The notes beneath the pieces are model-generated. The model saw only the letters and a program-made list of their open reading frames with translations. It had not been told where the DNA came from and did not search any database. From Paroedura picta (lineage: Eukaryota; Chordata; Lepidosauria; Squamata; Gekkonidae), in assembly GCF_049243985.1 (NCBI RefSeq), contig NC_135386.1:11927328-11991327 (forward strand): DNA of 64,000 bases. The letters are read 5' to 3'. Of this stretch, positions 21,051 through 32,512 are shown in pieces. Positions within the stretch are counted from its first letter, which is position 1, and each line of letters starts with the position of its first letter. A program made the position numbers and the translations under genes.

Positions 21051-21330
21051 TCATAGAATCATAGAGTTGGAAGGGACCTCATGGGTCATCTAGTCCAACC
21101 CCCTGCATCTAGTCCAACCCCCTACACTCACAACCCTATTGCTCATCCACTGTAACCAGCCACCCCCTTGAACCTTCACAGAACCAGCCTCTCCATCAGA
21201 TGGCTCTCCAGCCTCTGCTTAAAAGTCTCCAAAGATGGAGAACCCACCACCTCCCGAGGAAGCCTGTTTGAAGACTTCCAGTGAGGGGGACCTTCTGAGG
21301 CAGACAGTTCCACTGCCTCGTATCGTAAAA
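21051..21330 (-). mobile_element. CR1 3' end fragment
   Basis: On the plus strand, AGAATCATAGAGTTGGAAGG, then a short duplicated CATCTAGTCCAACCCCCT, then CTCCATCAGATGGCTCTCCA and AGATGGAGAACCCACCACCT: the CR1 3' UTR and C-terminal coding remnant in reverse. Confidence 0.8.
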
Positions 21331-21860
21331 GAATTCCGCCGATATCTGGCCAGTACCTTTCCGCCCAAAATGTAAACCCACTCCTGCGAGTCCCGCGTAT
21401 GAAACTGAAGTCAGTCCACCCTGCAATCGTATGGGGGTTTCCCTCTGGCTGTCTGCTATTTCATTGGACCCTTGGAAACTCCCACTGGGAGGGGGGCACC
21501 ACAAACAACAGCCCCCCCCCCAGTAGTTCTGGGACTGAGCATGACGCACGCTTGTAAATTTGCTTTGCAGAAACATAAAGTGATAGAGAATCGTGATGTT
21601 TTTTTCCCTGCGGCTATGATTGCCTCCCAAAGAAACGGTGGCAGCGCAAACAGCAGCCGGGGGGTGTGGGGGGGTGATCTGAAGTTCAAGAAAGAATCCG
21701 CAGACGTGCAAATTCATTCTGGGAAACGTTCCTCCCAACTTGCCGCTCAGAGATTTCGCGTCCAATTCCACTCGAATCGTCACTTGCCACGAGCGGAAAG
21801 GTTGTTGCTAGACAGAAGGGAAGAGCCCAGCCGTCTCCCATTGGTGGGCAGGTAAAATAT
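21331..21860. other. unassigned DNA
   Basis: A 195-codon minus-strand frame (21783-21196) overlaps the CR1 tail and has no protein family resemblance. Confidence 0.3.
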
Positions 21861-22100
21861 CACACCCGTGACATCATTGTCAGTTATCGGAGCCGAGCAG
21901 CTGCAACTAAATTTCTCAATGATAAAAGCTCCTTTCCCCCTTTTTGTGGCCGTTCATTATTAATGAATATCTAGGTGGCCATCCGGTACATGCAAATCCA
22001 AAGGGCCATCAACATTTGCATAAAGCCCCATGAATATTCATGCCAAAGGAGCTTCAGATCTGATGCTGCGTAGGAGACAATGCGCGGGCAATGGAGAGGC
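21861..22100. promoter_or_regulatory. candidate enhancer: POU/homeodomain site cluster
   Basis: Non-repetitive DNA with a perfect octamer ATGCAAAT (21990-21997), its reverse ATTTGCAT (22014-22021), a perfect palindrome CATGAATATTCATG (22029-22042) resembling POU-dimer sites, homeodomain cores in TCATTATTAATGAAT (21954-21968) and a CRE-like TGACATCAT near 21870. All POU-like sites fall within about 90 bp. A developmental enhancer is inferred from composition alone; no target gene is known. Confidence 0.4.
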
Positions 22101-22499
22101 ACCTCCGTCCGGGTTATAAATCCTGTACTTTTGGTGGTTATCACGGCAAACAAACGGCCTGATAGCGAACCAGACTGTTGATCCTTCCAGCTCAGGACTG
22201 CCTGTTCCATCGGACGGCATGTCTGTTTGCAGTGGAAATGAGACCTCAGCCGCCGCTGTATGTAAAACGCCAGGCTGTCTCTTACAGGAGGCTTTCGTGT
22301 CCCTGTGTCTACGCTGACATGAGAGTTACAGTGCCCCTTTTTCAGATCTCAGACATGTAAAAGCTGTCTCATTTCAAGTCAGATAATTGGCCCATCTTTA
22401 TGTTTTGTGCCATCAGGACACTTAACTTACAGTGACCCTGTGAATTAATTGACCTCCCAGACAGCCTCTTGTTGACAGTTTTGCTCAGATTTCCTAGAC
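22101..22499. other. unassigned DNA
   Basis: No repeat or gene is recognised. Confidence 0.3.
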
Positions 22500-23036
22500 C
22501 AGCGGTCCCCAACCCCCGGACCGGGGACCGGTACCTGGATTGCATCTGGATTGCGGCATCTGGAGGAGCCTGGAGGTTGTCGACCCTGATATTTATTGTA
22601 TTTATTCATGATTTAAGTTCTATCCTGCCCCTCCCATGAAACTGGCTCGTGGCAGCTAACAATGCATAAAACCCACCATAAAACCACTTACATCTAAAGC
22701 AGTGGTCCCCAACCCCTGGTCCGGGGATCGGGACCGGTCCGTCGATCAGTCGGTACCAGGCTGCGGCTGCTCCTCGTCCTCCTCCCCGGCTGCTGCCTCG
22801 GGGGCTGCCCTGCCACTCTGCCACCAGCTCACCTTTGGTCCTCGCCATGGCTGGGGCTCCCCCTCAGCGTGGCACTGCACAGTGGCCGGTGGGAAGCCAG
22901 GGGCGCCGGCGGGAAAGCAAATGGGACTCAGGCGGCGGCAACGTCCCTCAGCAAAAGACTACCCCCACCCCCCGGGCCTCAGTAAAATTGTCAAGCGTTG
23001 ACCGGTCCCTGGTGATAAAAAGGTTGGGGGCCACTG
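22500..23036. mobile_element. hAT-type composite (CAGTGGTCCCCAACC family) with two left ends
   Basis: The outer left end is CAGCGGTCCCCAACCCC at 22500 and the right end GGTTGGGGGCCACTG stops at 23036. Both are flanked by the identical 8 bp TCCTAGAC (22492-22499, 23037-23044). A second left end CAGTGGTCCCCAACCCC lies at 22700, preceded by ATCTAAAG. Between them (about 22595-22691) is a reverse-oriented L2-like LINE tail. It is GC-rich in its right half and non-coding. Confidence 0.78.
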
Positions 23037-23044
23037 TCCTAGAC

Positions 23045-23399
23045 TGAAGTCCATGGCTTGAAGTCAGTCCTTCTCATGTTGGGTCTTCTTCTTTTCAGGC
23101 TGACTTCTGCCTTCAATATTTTCCTTGCATTACTGCCCCTTTCAGTGACTCTTTTCTTTTCATGGCTGGCCCACCTCTCTCCATCTTATCCACCCAGATG
23201 AGCTCTCCAGTAGCACACATTGGCTGGCAAATCCAGAATCAGAGATCTTCTACCCGCAAAGCAGGTATGAGGTACAGCAGAATAGCTAAGCTGTCCCAAG
23301 AAAGGCACTGCGCTGTGATACAGCAAATGCTTATTATAAGAACACCCGAAGCTTCCTTGTACCAAAAGGGTACAGCTAGTCCAGCAGCCCATATTTATT
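23045..23399. other. unassigned DNA with a possible SINE fragment
   Basis: The part from about 23310 to 23395 (TATAAGAACACCCGAAGC, CTAGTCCAGCAGCCCAT) may be a reverse-oriented tail of the type B SINE. The rest is not recognised. Confidence 0.3.
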
Positions 23400-23680
23400 T
23401 TTCATTTTGGATATTTATCCCTTGCTTTCGCCCCCATTAAGGCCCCAAAGCCTAAATATCATAATAAAAGCAACAACAACAATAAAACAGTTTACAGCAT
23501 TGTTCTCTCCTCTTCCATTGTGCCTTGAGAACCACTACCCTGTGAAGGGAGAGTGCATGGCTCAACTTCACCCAGGAGGCTTCCATGGCAGAATGGGGAT
23601 TCGAACCTGGGACTCTCAGGTCCGTGTCCAACATTTAAACCACTGCACCATGCTGCCTCTCCATCTGCAGCTGTGGCCAG
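23400..23680 (-). mobile_element. tRNA-derived SINE
   Basis: On the plus strand, GGGATTCGAACCTGGGACTC is a reverse-strand B box, and ACATTTAAACCACTGCACCA then GCTGCCTCTCCA is the reverse-strand head. The left part has a LINE-like tail (AATAAAAGCAACAACAAC). Confidence 0.65.
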
Positions 23681-24884
23681 TCAGATACTTCTAGAAAGCT
23701 CAACAGCCAAGGTTTTGCGGCAGCCCCCCTTGAGGTTCCATTTCACCCTCACAGCAAATATGGTGCAAAAACTAAATTTGGCCAGATTTAGCTAGCAAGA
23801 AGAACAACCTAAGCTTGAATCATTGTGGGTAGCAAACAATAAGGCCGATCAAGTGGAACTGGCAAGACACTTTTTGCAAAGCAAAGCTTTGGTGTTAAAG
23901 ATAAAATTGGTGGTGTTTTTGCTGAGCAATGCATATGCACATCAGTAACTCACTGCCCCACAATAATCCTGATGCAATTTTACATGCAAATGCCCTGACT
24001 GCTTTTTTGTAGTGTTTTATGAACATGCACTTGGACAATGCTAATGCAGAGGTGGGAAAAGATTCAGATGATGGACCATGTATGCTCTGAGTTTAGAATA
24101 GATTTTCAAAATTTTTCTGCAATAATAAAAAACAGTTGTGACCTAAGCTACCATCTGTCCCCAAACTTTGTGGCAGTGAATGTTTGCAAAATTACATGTG
24201 ATATAAAGAAGCAGCCAGTCCTGAATATTTCTGATTCAATTCACTGGATGATCTCAATTTGTATCGTGATCGCACTCAGCTACCCACCCCCCTCCCTCCA
24301 TTAGCTCAAGTCCCAAATTCTTCAACTTTTCATCACAGGTGAGGTGCTCCAACCCCACTATTATTTTAATTGCATTTTCTTGGGCTTACTGGTTTATCTT
24401 TTTACTAGGAATTAAGCCCGCTGTGCTGTCAATACAGCTGGCGCTAGCTGCGGGAGCCTGGGGTCGCGGAAGGGTGGGCGGGGTGGTTGTTGAAGTGAGA
24501 TTCACCAGCAATATTAAGAGACACACAAACACACCCCAGACTTAAAGGTGCCCCCGGATTCAAACCGTGTACGATTGCCTCAGGAAAACACAGCGGCCAC
24601 CTGAATCACCTGAATCACAGGAGCGCTTCGTGGTTCCTGATTCGCTCCTCCGAGTTTTTATCCCAGACAGAGCCCGCCCTAACTCCTCCCCACCACCCCT
24701 TACTGTTTTATTTAGTCTGCGGCGCCCCGCGCCATGGGACATTTAAAGATACTCCACTATAATTCGATAGAATACCATCTTCTCAGACCCCCCCCCCCAA
24801 AAAAAAAAAAAAAAAACCTCCAGATATTTCCCAGCCCAGTGTTGGCAGTCCTACAGATTTATAAAGTTCACAGTTTTTTTATAT
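23681..24884. other. unassigned DNA
   Basis: Nothing is assigned. The segment 24410-24740 is GC-rich and looks like part of an unknown repeat (GAATTAAGCCCGCTGTGCTG). A poly-C/poly-A run lies at about 24788-24818. Confidence 0.3.
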
Positions 24885-25620
24885 CTGTTTGTCTGTCCGT
24901 CCGTCCGTTTACATTTGTATACTGCCCTCCCCTGAGGCTCAGGGCGGTTCACATGGAACGTAGAGAACTATACATTGGACTCAGTTTCTGTGTCAATAAA
25001 CTACAATGCAACCATGGTAACAATAACAACAAAAACAGAAGATAACAGGGTAATAATCAAACAGGTCCATGGTTTGGATTCAGATCCATGGATTCCTGGG
25101 AGGGAGGTTGAGGGGCCCAGTAGGTAGAAGAAGAAGAAGAAGAAGAAGAGTTGGTTCTTATATGCCGCTTTTCCCTACCCGAAGGAGGCTCAAAGCGGCT
25201 TACAGTCGCCTTCCCATTCCTCTCCCCACAACAGACACCCTGTGGGGTGGGTGAGGCTAAGAGAGCCCTGATATCACTGCCCGGTCAGAACAGTTTTATC
25301 AGTGCCGTGGCGAGCCCAAGGTCACCCAGCTGGCTGCATGTGGGGGAGCACAGAATCGAACCTGGCATGCCAGATTAGAAGTCCGCACTCCTAACCACTA
25401 CACCAAACTGGCTCTCAGGTGTTGCTGATTCGGGTAGACCTCACCCTTCCAGTCTGGTGGAGGAGCTCCCTTTTGCAGGTCTTGTGGAACTGTTTTAGCT
25501 CCGTCAGGGCCCTGATCTCCTCTGGGAGCTCGTTCCACCAGGATGGAGAAAGCTCTGGCCCTGGTTGAGGTCAAGAGGGCTTCTTTGGGGCCAGGGATCA
25601 CTAGCCAGTTGGCGGTAATT
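24885..25620 (-). mobile_element. L2-like LINE 3' end interrupted by a SINE
   Basis: On the plus strand, ATACTGCCCTCCCCTGAGGC then TCAGGGCGGTTCACATGG is the reverse of the usual trailer. The minus strand then encodes the C-terminal remnant WNELPEEIRALTELKQFHKT and CKRELLHQT. The SINE at 25126-25416 splits trailer from coding end. The copy is 5'-truncated. Confidence 0.72.
25126..25416 (-). mobile_element. tRNA-derived SINE (type A), complete copy
   Basis: On the minus strand the copy begins GAGAGCCAGTTTGGTGTAGT (A box-like) with a B box GGTTCGATTC around 25355. The body contains TGACCTTGGGCTCGCCACGG and TTTGAGCCTCCTTCGGGTAG, and it ends in a TTC-repeat tail (GAA on the plus strand). The tRNA-like head cannot fold as a functional tRNA. 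Near-identical copies at 30074, 47137, 53252 and 58352 show a recently active family. Confidence 0.85.
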
Positions 25621-25624
25621 TTAA

Positions 25625-25765
25625 GTAGAAACTTGTCTGCCTGACAGCCGAATTATTCTTTTTGCTCCGACTCCTGCTGGAATAAATTTGCTAGTGTTTG
25701 AGGAGTCACCAGACTCCTCTTTTATTTTGCTGCTGCAGATTAACACGGCTGCCCATCTGGAATTA
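25625..25765. repeat. unclassified interspersed repeat, degraded
   Basis: TGCTGCAGATTAACACGGCT then GCCCATCTGGAATT, preceded by AGACTCCTCTTTTATTTTGC, are diverged blocks of the CCAACACGGCTACCC family. Confidence 0.4.
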
Positions 25766-26928
25766 TCATCTGTTGAATGGCCGTCTTTTCTATACAAATT
25801 TAATAGCAGTTCTTCTTGCCAGCAAAGTGACACACACACAGTCACACCCCCACACCCCTTTTGGGTTGCTGAAGCCACATTCTCCCAGACAGCTCAATTT
25901 GACAGGGACAACTATCAGGCATCTCTAAGCATAGGCCAACGTTTTCAGATGCTAATGGGGACATGCCACTGATGACATGTGGAGAGACAATATCTGCGCT
26001 TAGAGGCTTGAAGTGAGCAGGAGGTCTGAGCCACCTGCAAGGGGAACCTGTCTGTCAAATGAGTGGAGCACAACGGCCACACGCCAGAAACGCGACAGCA
26101 GTCGAAAAGCCTCCCGAGTGTAAGATCAGGGTGCCCTTGCGACAAGGAGAAGATTGCTATGCACTTTTGTTGGGCATGTCTAAGGAAATGACCACGGGAA
26201 GCATCTGCAAATGCATAATGCTGAAAGGGAGATGGTCGGTGCTTTGTGCTAAATGGCAGCCAAAGGACTCAATTTCTGGGGGAGCAAAATATCAACTCTG
26301 CAATTCTCCCTGCATGTCAAGTGTCCCCCAAGTTGCAGCTTGCTCATGATGACCCCCAGCCAAGTGGTATCTGGCAAGGGAGAAGCAGAGGTTCATGAGC
26401 GACACTGACAGTATTTTGAAACAAGGGTAATTTACCACGACCTATATCCTCTGATTTTTATATGGATCAGGATTGGGATCTACTCTGGTGATTGGAAAAG
26501 GGTGTCCCCGTGGTGTCCTTCTCCCTCTAATTTAAAGGGCCCTTCCTCTGTGGGTCATCGAACGAGGCCAGGCTTGTATTTTCTCCCACGATCGGACAGC
26601 CTGCCCTATTCTGTCCCATGTCTGAGAAGGATTACTTAGCGGTATGAGACTGAACTACTTGCCCAGTCCTGTGGCTTTTCACGAAGCCCCTTTCCAGAGT
26701 AGCCCATCAGCCACGGCTAAAAAGGCATTTTAAAACAAAACATGCCCTGATACAGGCTCACAAAAGCCAGATCTGTTCTTTAACCTCTTTAAGATTCCTT
26801 AAGAGTTTCCTTTCACAAAAGCCTTGACTTTTCTGTGTTTTCAACAGGTGCCTTTCTGCAGTCGTAGACTGTCATTATAGGGACATGCTAAGTCAAGGTT
26901 TTTAATTTGCAGGGTGAATGTCGTATAG
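25766..26928. other. unassigned DNA
   Basis: Nothing recognisable is present. Overlapping short frames lack resemblance to known families. Confidence 0.3.
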
Positions 26929-27009
26929 CAGGGATAGTCAAACGCTGGCAGAGGCTCATGGGAATTGTAGTCCATGGACATCTGGAGGACCACAGGTTGA
27001 CTACCCCTG
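26929..27009. mobile_element. hAT MITE with deleted left arm
   Basis: The left terminus CAGGGATAGTCAAA is joined almost directly to the right arm (GGCTCATGGGAATTGTAGTC to TTGACTACCCCTG). The flanks TCGTATAG (26921-26928) and TCATATAG (27010-27017) are an 8-bp target duplication with central TA. Confidence 0.82.
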
Positions 27010-27906
27010 TCATATAGGATTTCCCCACACTACTTGCTGAGCTCCCCAATTGATAAAGAAACAAGTTGTAAATAAATGGAACATTTTCTTGCCACTCTTC
27101 TTTTCTGCTCAGATTCAGAACAAATTGCTTTTCTATTAGCTAAGAGCTATGATATATAACTGAAAGAGTAGATTGTACAGCACGGATCTTTTTCTGAGCA
27201 CGCAGGAGATATTTCTATTGCTTGGTGACTCCTAGACCTTGACTCCCTGCATTTTTGTATAGAACACTGCTGGAGAAGAAGCATTATGTACATGGCGCAC
27301 CAACCAACTAAATCCAGTATGTTCAGAAATAGCCATACAAAAAGCAAAACAAAACTATTCTCTCCCATACTATTAAATATTTACAGAAACGGGGATGAAA
27401 AGATGTTTTCCATGCCATTCTATTCCTTTCTTATGTGAGGTTTTTGCTCTGCTCCATACTTGTCTTGAATTATGAACTAAGAAGGCAGCATTCTAAAATT
27501 AAAGCACAGCCCGGGATCCTATCTGCTGTGGCCAAGCTGCAGTGATCCGGGGCCCGCCAACAGGCTCAGCGAGTGAAAGAGCGTGGTGAAAGCTTCAAAG
27601 GTCAGCATGAGGACACATGCCAAGGATCCAGTGGTGGCACAAGTCATCAAGGGACCTAGATGGTGAACACTCACCCAGAACCTGCTGGAGGGCCATGGAA
27701 AGGGAGGAGTGCCAGAGGAAACAGGCCAGAGTGCTTCCGGCATCTTCCTGTCTTGTGGCAGTGATGTTGAGGAGGGATAACAGGAAGGAGAAGAGACACA
27801 GAGGGAACAATATGCCCAGGTGGCATTACTGTGAGATTTCCGTCAAGCTCTTGAGGCATCGTGGGCAACAGGAACCCCTGTGGGCGAAGCTGGCAGAGCA
27901 GGCCTG
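27010..27906. other. unassigned DNA
   Basis: No repeat is recognised. Frames at 27519-27916 on both strands have no family resemblance. Confidence 0.3.
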
Positions 27907-28025
27907 TGAATCATAGAATAATAGAGTTGGAAGGGACCTCATGGGTCATCTAGTCCAACCCCCTGCACTATGCAGGACACTCACATCCCAGTCGCTCATC
28001 TACTGTAACCTGCCACCTGCCACAT
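27907..28025 (-). mobile_element. CR1 3' tail fragment
   Basis: AATCATAGAATAATAGAGTT, GGAAGGGACCTCATGGGTCA and TCTAGTCCAACCCCCTGCAC are a reverse-oriented CR1 terminus. Confidence 0.8.
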
Positions 28026-29939
28026 GATGATAAAGTTTCTTTCCATTTGTAATTGAGAAAGAAGTAACCTCAGCTATCCTGCTTGACTGGAAGCTGGTCA
28101 CAACTGATGATGGAGGGGTGGCATCTATGTATGTTCTGGGGTGATAATGGATCACCTTCTTTCGCATTGCTTGAAATTTCCTGGAAATCTTTCTGATTAG
28201 ACGCCATTGATCTCCCCAACACTTGTTTCAAGCACCCTCCAGTTCAGAATATGTATTGTATCGACTGAAGTGCTACCTGTTAATGCATCATGCCAGTAAT
28301 ACGCTTATTAAAACCTGAGTTTGCAAACCTGGAAAAAACAGGCAACCATCGGCTGAGTTCTCCATCGGCTCAGCTAAACGTAAAAGGGACAAAATAATGG
28401 CTGTTTTGCTTTTGCGACAGCCCCCTGTGAAAACCAGAGTTGTCGGAAAAAAGCATTATCTGGGAAATAACATCGAAGTTGCATCTGGGGATATGGACAC
28501 AGAGAGATGCAATAGGATGTAGCCACGGTCTTAAAGACAAGGAGTGGTTCTGAAATTCTCTATTCCTTCCTGGATTTTGAATTTAGCAAACAGGCATGTG
28601 CGCTTCGAACTGCTCTGGCCGAAAAATCTCTGAAGTAGGCCTGCTTCGAAGACAGATCAGACAATACGAAGCAAAAATCCCCCTAGGAAGCAGAACCAAA
28701 GCGCGGCTGTCCGAAGTGCACTTTGGCCCGACTGTTTAAAGGGAAACGGGCGGGAACTGCCTTAGCTTTCCCGCTCTGTCTTTCCTGCCTTTCCTTCAGG
28801 GCAAAGGGGAGGGAGGAGAGAGGCAGACCAATGGCTAGGCTCCCTGGAGGAACCCAGCCAATCATTGCAATACATTTTGCATCTGCAAATGCAGTACACC
28901 GATGAGGTCTAGCAGCTTGCTAAGTTTGCTTGCTGCAAAGTAAGGCAAGGTAAGTGGAGAGGGAGGCTGGAGGGGAAGGTTAGCCTATAGGGAGGCAGGT
29001 TTGGAGAGGAAAACATTTCTTGGACAATCATAGAAGGTTTTTGCTTTTTGAAAATCTTCTGTGCATGGCCAAAAGCGAGGGGGTCTTCTTATTTGCTTCT
29101 GGTGCTTGCTGCTGCCTTGCTGCCGTGCTGCTCTGGTAGAGGAGATTCTTTGAGTCTGGTCCGGGAGAGTGTGCTGGGCTTGGCTGGCCGGATGGCTGCT
29201 ACTGCTGCGCTGAACTTTGGAGGATCTTCATTGCTGGAGAAGACATCGAACGGTTTGCCTGAGGGAATACTGATCTTTTTTCCACTTGCTTTCTCACTTT
29301 TCTTGTTCTTCTTCTCATTTTAATCATACTTGACTTGACTTCACTTCTTAATTTTAAACCAAACTACTCTATGGGTTTCTGTGGGTCGGGTGTGGTGGGG
29401 TCTAGGGGTGCTTTGGATTCACTGCTTTTTCTCCTGGTGTTTGTTTCTTCTCTTTCCCTCTGCTCTGGTTTGCTGCAGACTCAGTGCTGTTGTGGCCTGG
29501 GGGGGGGGGGGAGCACTGTTTGTCTGGTTCTTCTTCTTGGGGTGCTGTTGCTATTTACACTTTTAAGCTTTAAGGTTGCCCACCTTGGGGGCTGTGGTTC
29601 CCTGCGTTCTAATTTTATACACGAGCAGTTTGTCTTTCAGTTCATTTGCACCTTTCCCACATTCTTCTGTGTTTTCCATGAATACATGTGCATTAATTAA
29701 ACATGCCAAAAGAGATCTCTTGTTGTGATTATACGTATGCTTGTATCACAGTATGAGGTTTTTTTCTCCCCATCAGGAAAACAAACAAACAAACACACAC
29801 ACACACAAATCTTGCATCATTCATGCAATCACATCAAGGCTGTCTCTCTCTTTTTTTTTTTTTTGCAGTGCTTTATAAATTTGCACAACAGTAATATTGT
29901 GGGGGGGGGGGGGATGCAGAGGAGTGCATTACACTCCAC
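28026..29939. other. unassigned DNA
   Basis: The segment 28590-28930 looks like an unclassified repeat (TTCGAAC, AGGCCTGCTTCGAAGACAG). Frames at 29048-29323 and 29335-29700 start with hydrophobic stretches but have no homology that I recognise. A CA run lies near 29793 and a G run near 29898. Confidence 0.3.
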
Positions 29940-30485
29940 CAATATCAAATAAGCTAGTGATCCCTGGCCCCAGGTAAGCTCCCTTGACTTTGACCAGGGC
30001 TTTCTCAGGCCTGGCCCCCACCTGGTGCAATGAGCTCCCAAACGACACCAGGGCCCTGCCCTAGCGAAAACAATGAAGAAGAAGAAGAAGAAGAAGAAGA
30101 AGAAGAAGAAGAAGAAGAAGAAGAAGAGTTGCTTCATATATGCCACTTTTCTCTACCCGAAGGAGGCTCAAAGCGGCTTACAGTCGCCTTCCCTTTCCTC
30201 TCCCCACAACAGACACCCTGTGAGGGAGGGGAGGCTGAGAGAGCCCTGATACTCTTGCTCGGTCAAAACAGCTTTATCAGTGCCATGGTGAGCCCAAGGT
30301 CACCCAGCTGCCTGCATGTGGGGGAGTGCAGAATCGAACCCAGCTCGCCAGATTAGAAGTCCGCACTCCTAACCACTACACCAAGCTGGCTCTCCGCAGG
30401 GCCTGCAGGGCCTGCAGATCGGAGCTCTTCCCCCAGGCTTTCGGTTGAGGCCAGTGAGCCTGCCACCCACCAGAGCCCAGGGGCC
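29940..30485 (+). mobile_element. L2-like LINE C-terminal remnant interrupted by a SINE
   Basis: CTGGCCCCCACCTGGTGCAA then TGAGCTCCCAAACGACACC (left) and GGCCTGCAGATCGGAGCTCT (right) are the C-terminal coding remnant also seen at 61400-61505. The SINE at 30074-30394 splits it. Confidence 0.6.
30074..30394 (-). mobile_element. tRNA-derived SINE (type A) with expanded GAA tail
   Basis: Same family and orientation as 25126-25416. The tail is a run of about 18 uninterrupted GAA triplets (30074-30127). The B box on the minus strand is GGTTCGATTC near 30335. Confidence 0.85.
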
Positions 30486-31900
30486 TTTCTTCACCAACTG
30501 CACTCATAGAAATGAACAGAAGCCTTGGTTCAGTAGAGCCGAATCCCATTCCGGAAGGCTAAACTGGAATGACAAAGCAAGTTGGTCACATTTCAGTGCA
30601 TTATGAAGATTGTTGTAAGTACTTATCCTTTAAAATGCCGTGCATTTCAAACCAAGCTGTTTGAAATGTCAACTTGCTCTGAGCCGTGAGGGAGGGCGGC
30701 AAATAATTAATTAATTAATTAATTGAGTTGAAGGTTGTGCCAGATTCAGTTTTACAAATCTCCTCAAGAGAGCCCAAGCAGAGCAAAATCACAAGATCGG
30801 CCATTAGAATGGAGGCATCCTTCTAAAGGCTGATTCAGGGATTATCGTCCAAGGATGACCAAGTGCACGGACTAGATGCTGCCTGCCTTTCACACGACCG
30901 CCGGACTGGCAGAAGCAGCTTGTCTTACCCGCTTGGCTGCAGTGCTGAGAAAAGCTGCCTTGGCCCAAAATTCTCACTAATCAGGAGACCCAGCAGGGCC
31001 ACTTGAGCACAATGGAGTGCCCCACTGATCCAATAAGGCAGTCCATTATCACCTCCCCCCGCCCCCTGCAACCGGACATGCCAAAAATGTCACTTCTTCA
31101 ATAACAACTGTAATACAGTTTTCCTGCAGCAGGGTTTCTTGGACTTTGGTGAACGGGCACATCTTGTCTTCACACCTATTCAAACTTGAGCTGGAATATA
31201 TATATATAAAATCATCCTTTTCAAATAATCTTCTCTGGCTTTGTGGGTATTTAATATTCAGTGTTAGCATTTGGCTTTTCAGTAACTGACCATATCAGTC
31301 AGTTAGCAATCAGCATTTGATGGCTCTTGACAACATGCAGCAGCTGTCAGAATATTTGAACTGTTTTTGATAGCTGACATGCAGCAACATTTAGCACATT
31401 TTGTTCTTCTGTCTATCCTGTTATCCAGTCAGTCAGATTCCTTGAGTTGGTAAAAAGCATCAAGGCTTGAACACTGCAGTGGATTGCACATAGGGCTACC
31501 CTTGAGGGTTGTTTGGAAAGGACCCTGGCCCAGAATACGGTGACCTTTGTGCTAACTGGACATGACACAGGATTCTCGAATACTGAATAACTGGTATTGG
31601 TTACAAAATCCAGGGAGCTGATTTTGACCTACAACAAGATTTGAAAAAGTGGTTTTAACAGTCTCTAATTTGGGGTGGACACGTCAGACATTAAAATTAA
31701 AGAGGTGCTTGTCAAACTTTAAAACAGATGACACCTCGACAGGCTTCAAATAGTCTGAAAATTCCATTTGGAGAACCAACACAAGCTCAGCTGCAGCTCT
31801 GTCGGACCACTGCCTCTTGCAGAATCTAGACCATTGCATGTTCCAGTCCTTTCAGTTGCCCCATTTTCTGAATATTTTATTAGCCTCTTCCTTTTGGAAA
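30486..31900. other. unassigned DNA
   Basis: No family is recognised. An AATT tetranucleotide run lies at about 30702-30724 and a TA run at about 31197-31208. Confidence 0.3.
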
Positions 31901-32287
31901 AATCATAGAATCACAGAGTTGGAAGGGCCCTCCTAGGTAATCTAGTCCAGCCCCCAGCACTATGCAGGACACTCACATTCCTATCGCTCACCCACTGTCA
32001 CCTGCCACCCCCTTGAACCTTCACCGAATCAGCCTCTCCATCAGATGGCTATCCAGCCTCTGTTTAAACATTTCCAAAGATGGAGAACCCACCACCTCCC
32101 GAGGAAGCCTGTTCCACTGAGAAACCAGCTCTAACTGTCAGGAACTTCTTCCGGATGTTCAGATGGAATTTCTTTTGAATTAATTTCATCCCATTTGTTC
32201 TGGTCTGTCCCCCTGGGGCAAGAGCGAACAATTCTGCTCCATTCTCCATATGGCACCCTTTTAAATATTTGAATTTAAAATACTTGT
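31901..32287 (-). mobile_element. CR1-like 3' end
   Basis: AATCATAGAATCACAGAGTT begins the reverse-oriented tail. The minus strand then encodes KYLKGCHMENGAELFALAPG and NIRKKFLTVRAGFSVEQ (80-codon frame 32306-32064), a CR1 C-terminus more diverged than that at 32513-33690. Confidence 0.8.
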
Positions 32288-32324
32288 ATTCACAGGGAAA
32301 TGCCAATCACCAGTTTGGGATTGG

Positions 32325-32493
32325 GAGTTAAATTTCTTCCAGGCTAGGATTCTGGGGGGTTTTTTTGGGGGGGGGGGCATCTGGGCATGGAATTGGGGGT
32401 TACTGTGGGTGGGCAGATAGTTGTGAATTTTCTGCATTCTTCAGGGGCAGGACTAGATGACACTGGAGATACCTTCCAACTCTATTTTATGAT
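32325..32493 (+). mobile_element. CR1 3' UTR fragment (second subfamily)
   Basis: TTCTTCCAGGCTAGGATTCT, GGGCATGGAATTGGGGGTTA and CCTTCCAACTCTATTTTATG parallel the copy at 6744-7013. It lies between two CR1 copies of opposite orientation. Confidence 0.65.
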
Positions 32494-32512
32494 GAAATAC
32501 TTCAGTTGCAAA

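Noticed and set aside
29048-29323. 91-codon frame with a signal-peptide-like start
   Set aside because: The hydrophobic composition comes from T-rich DNA; no homologue is recognised and no splice or promoter context is seen.
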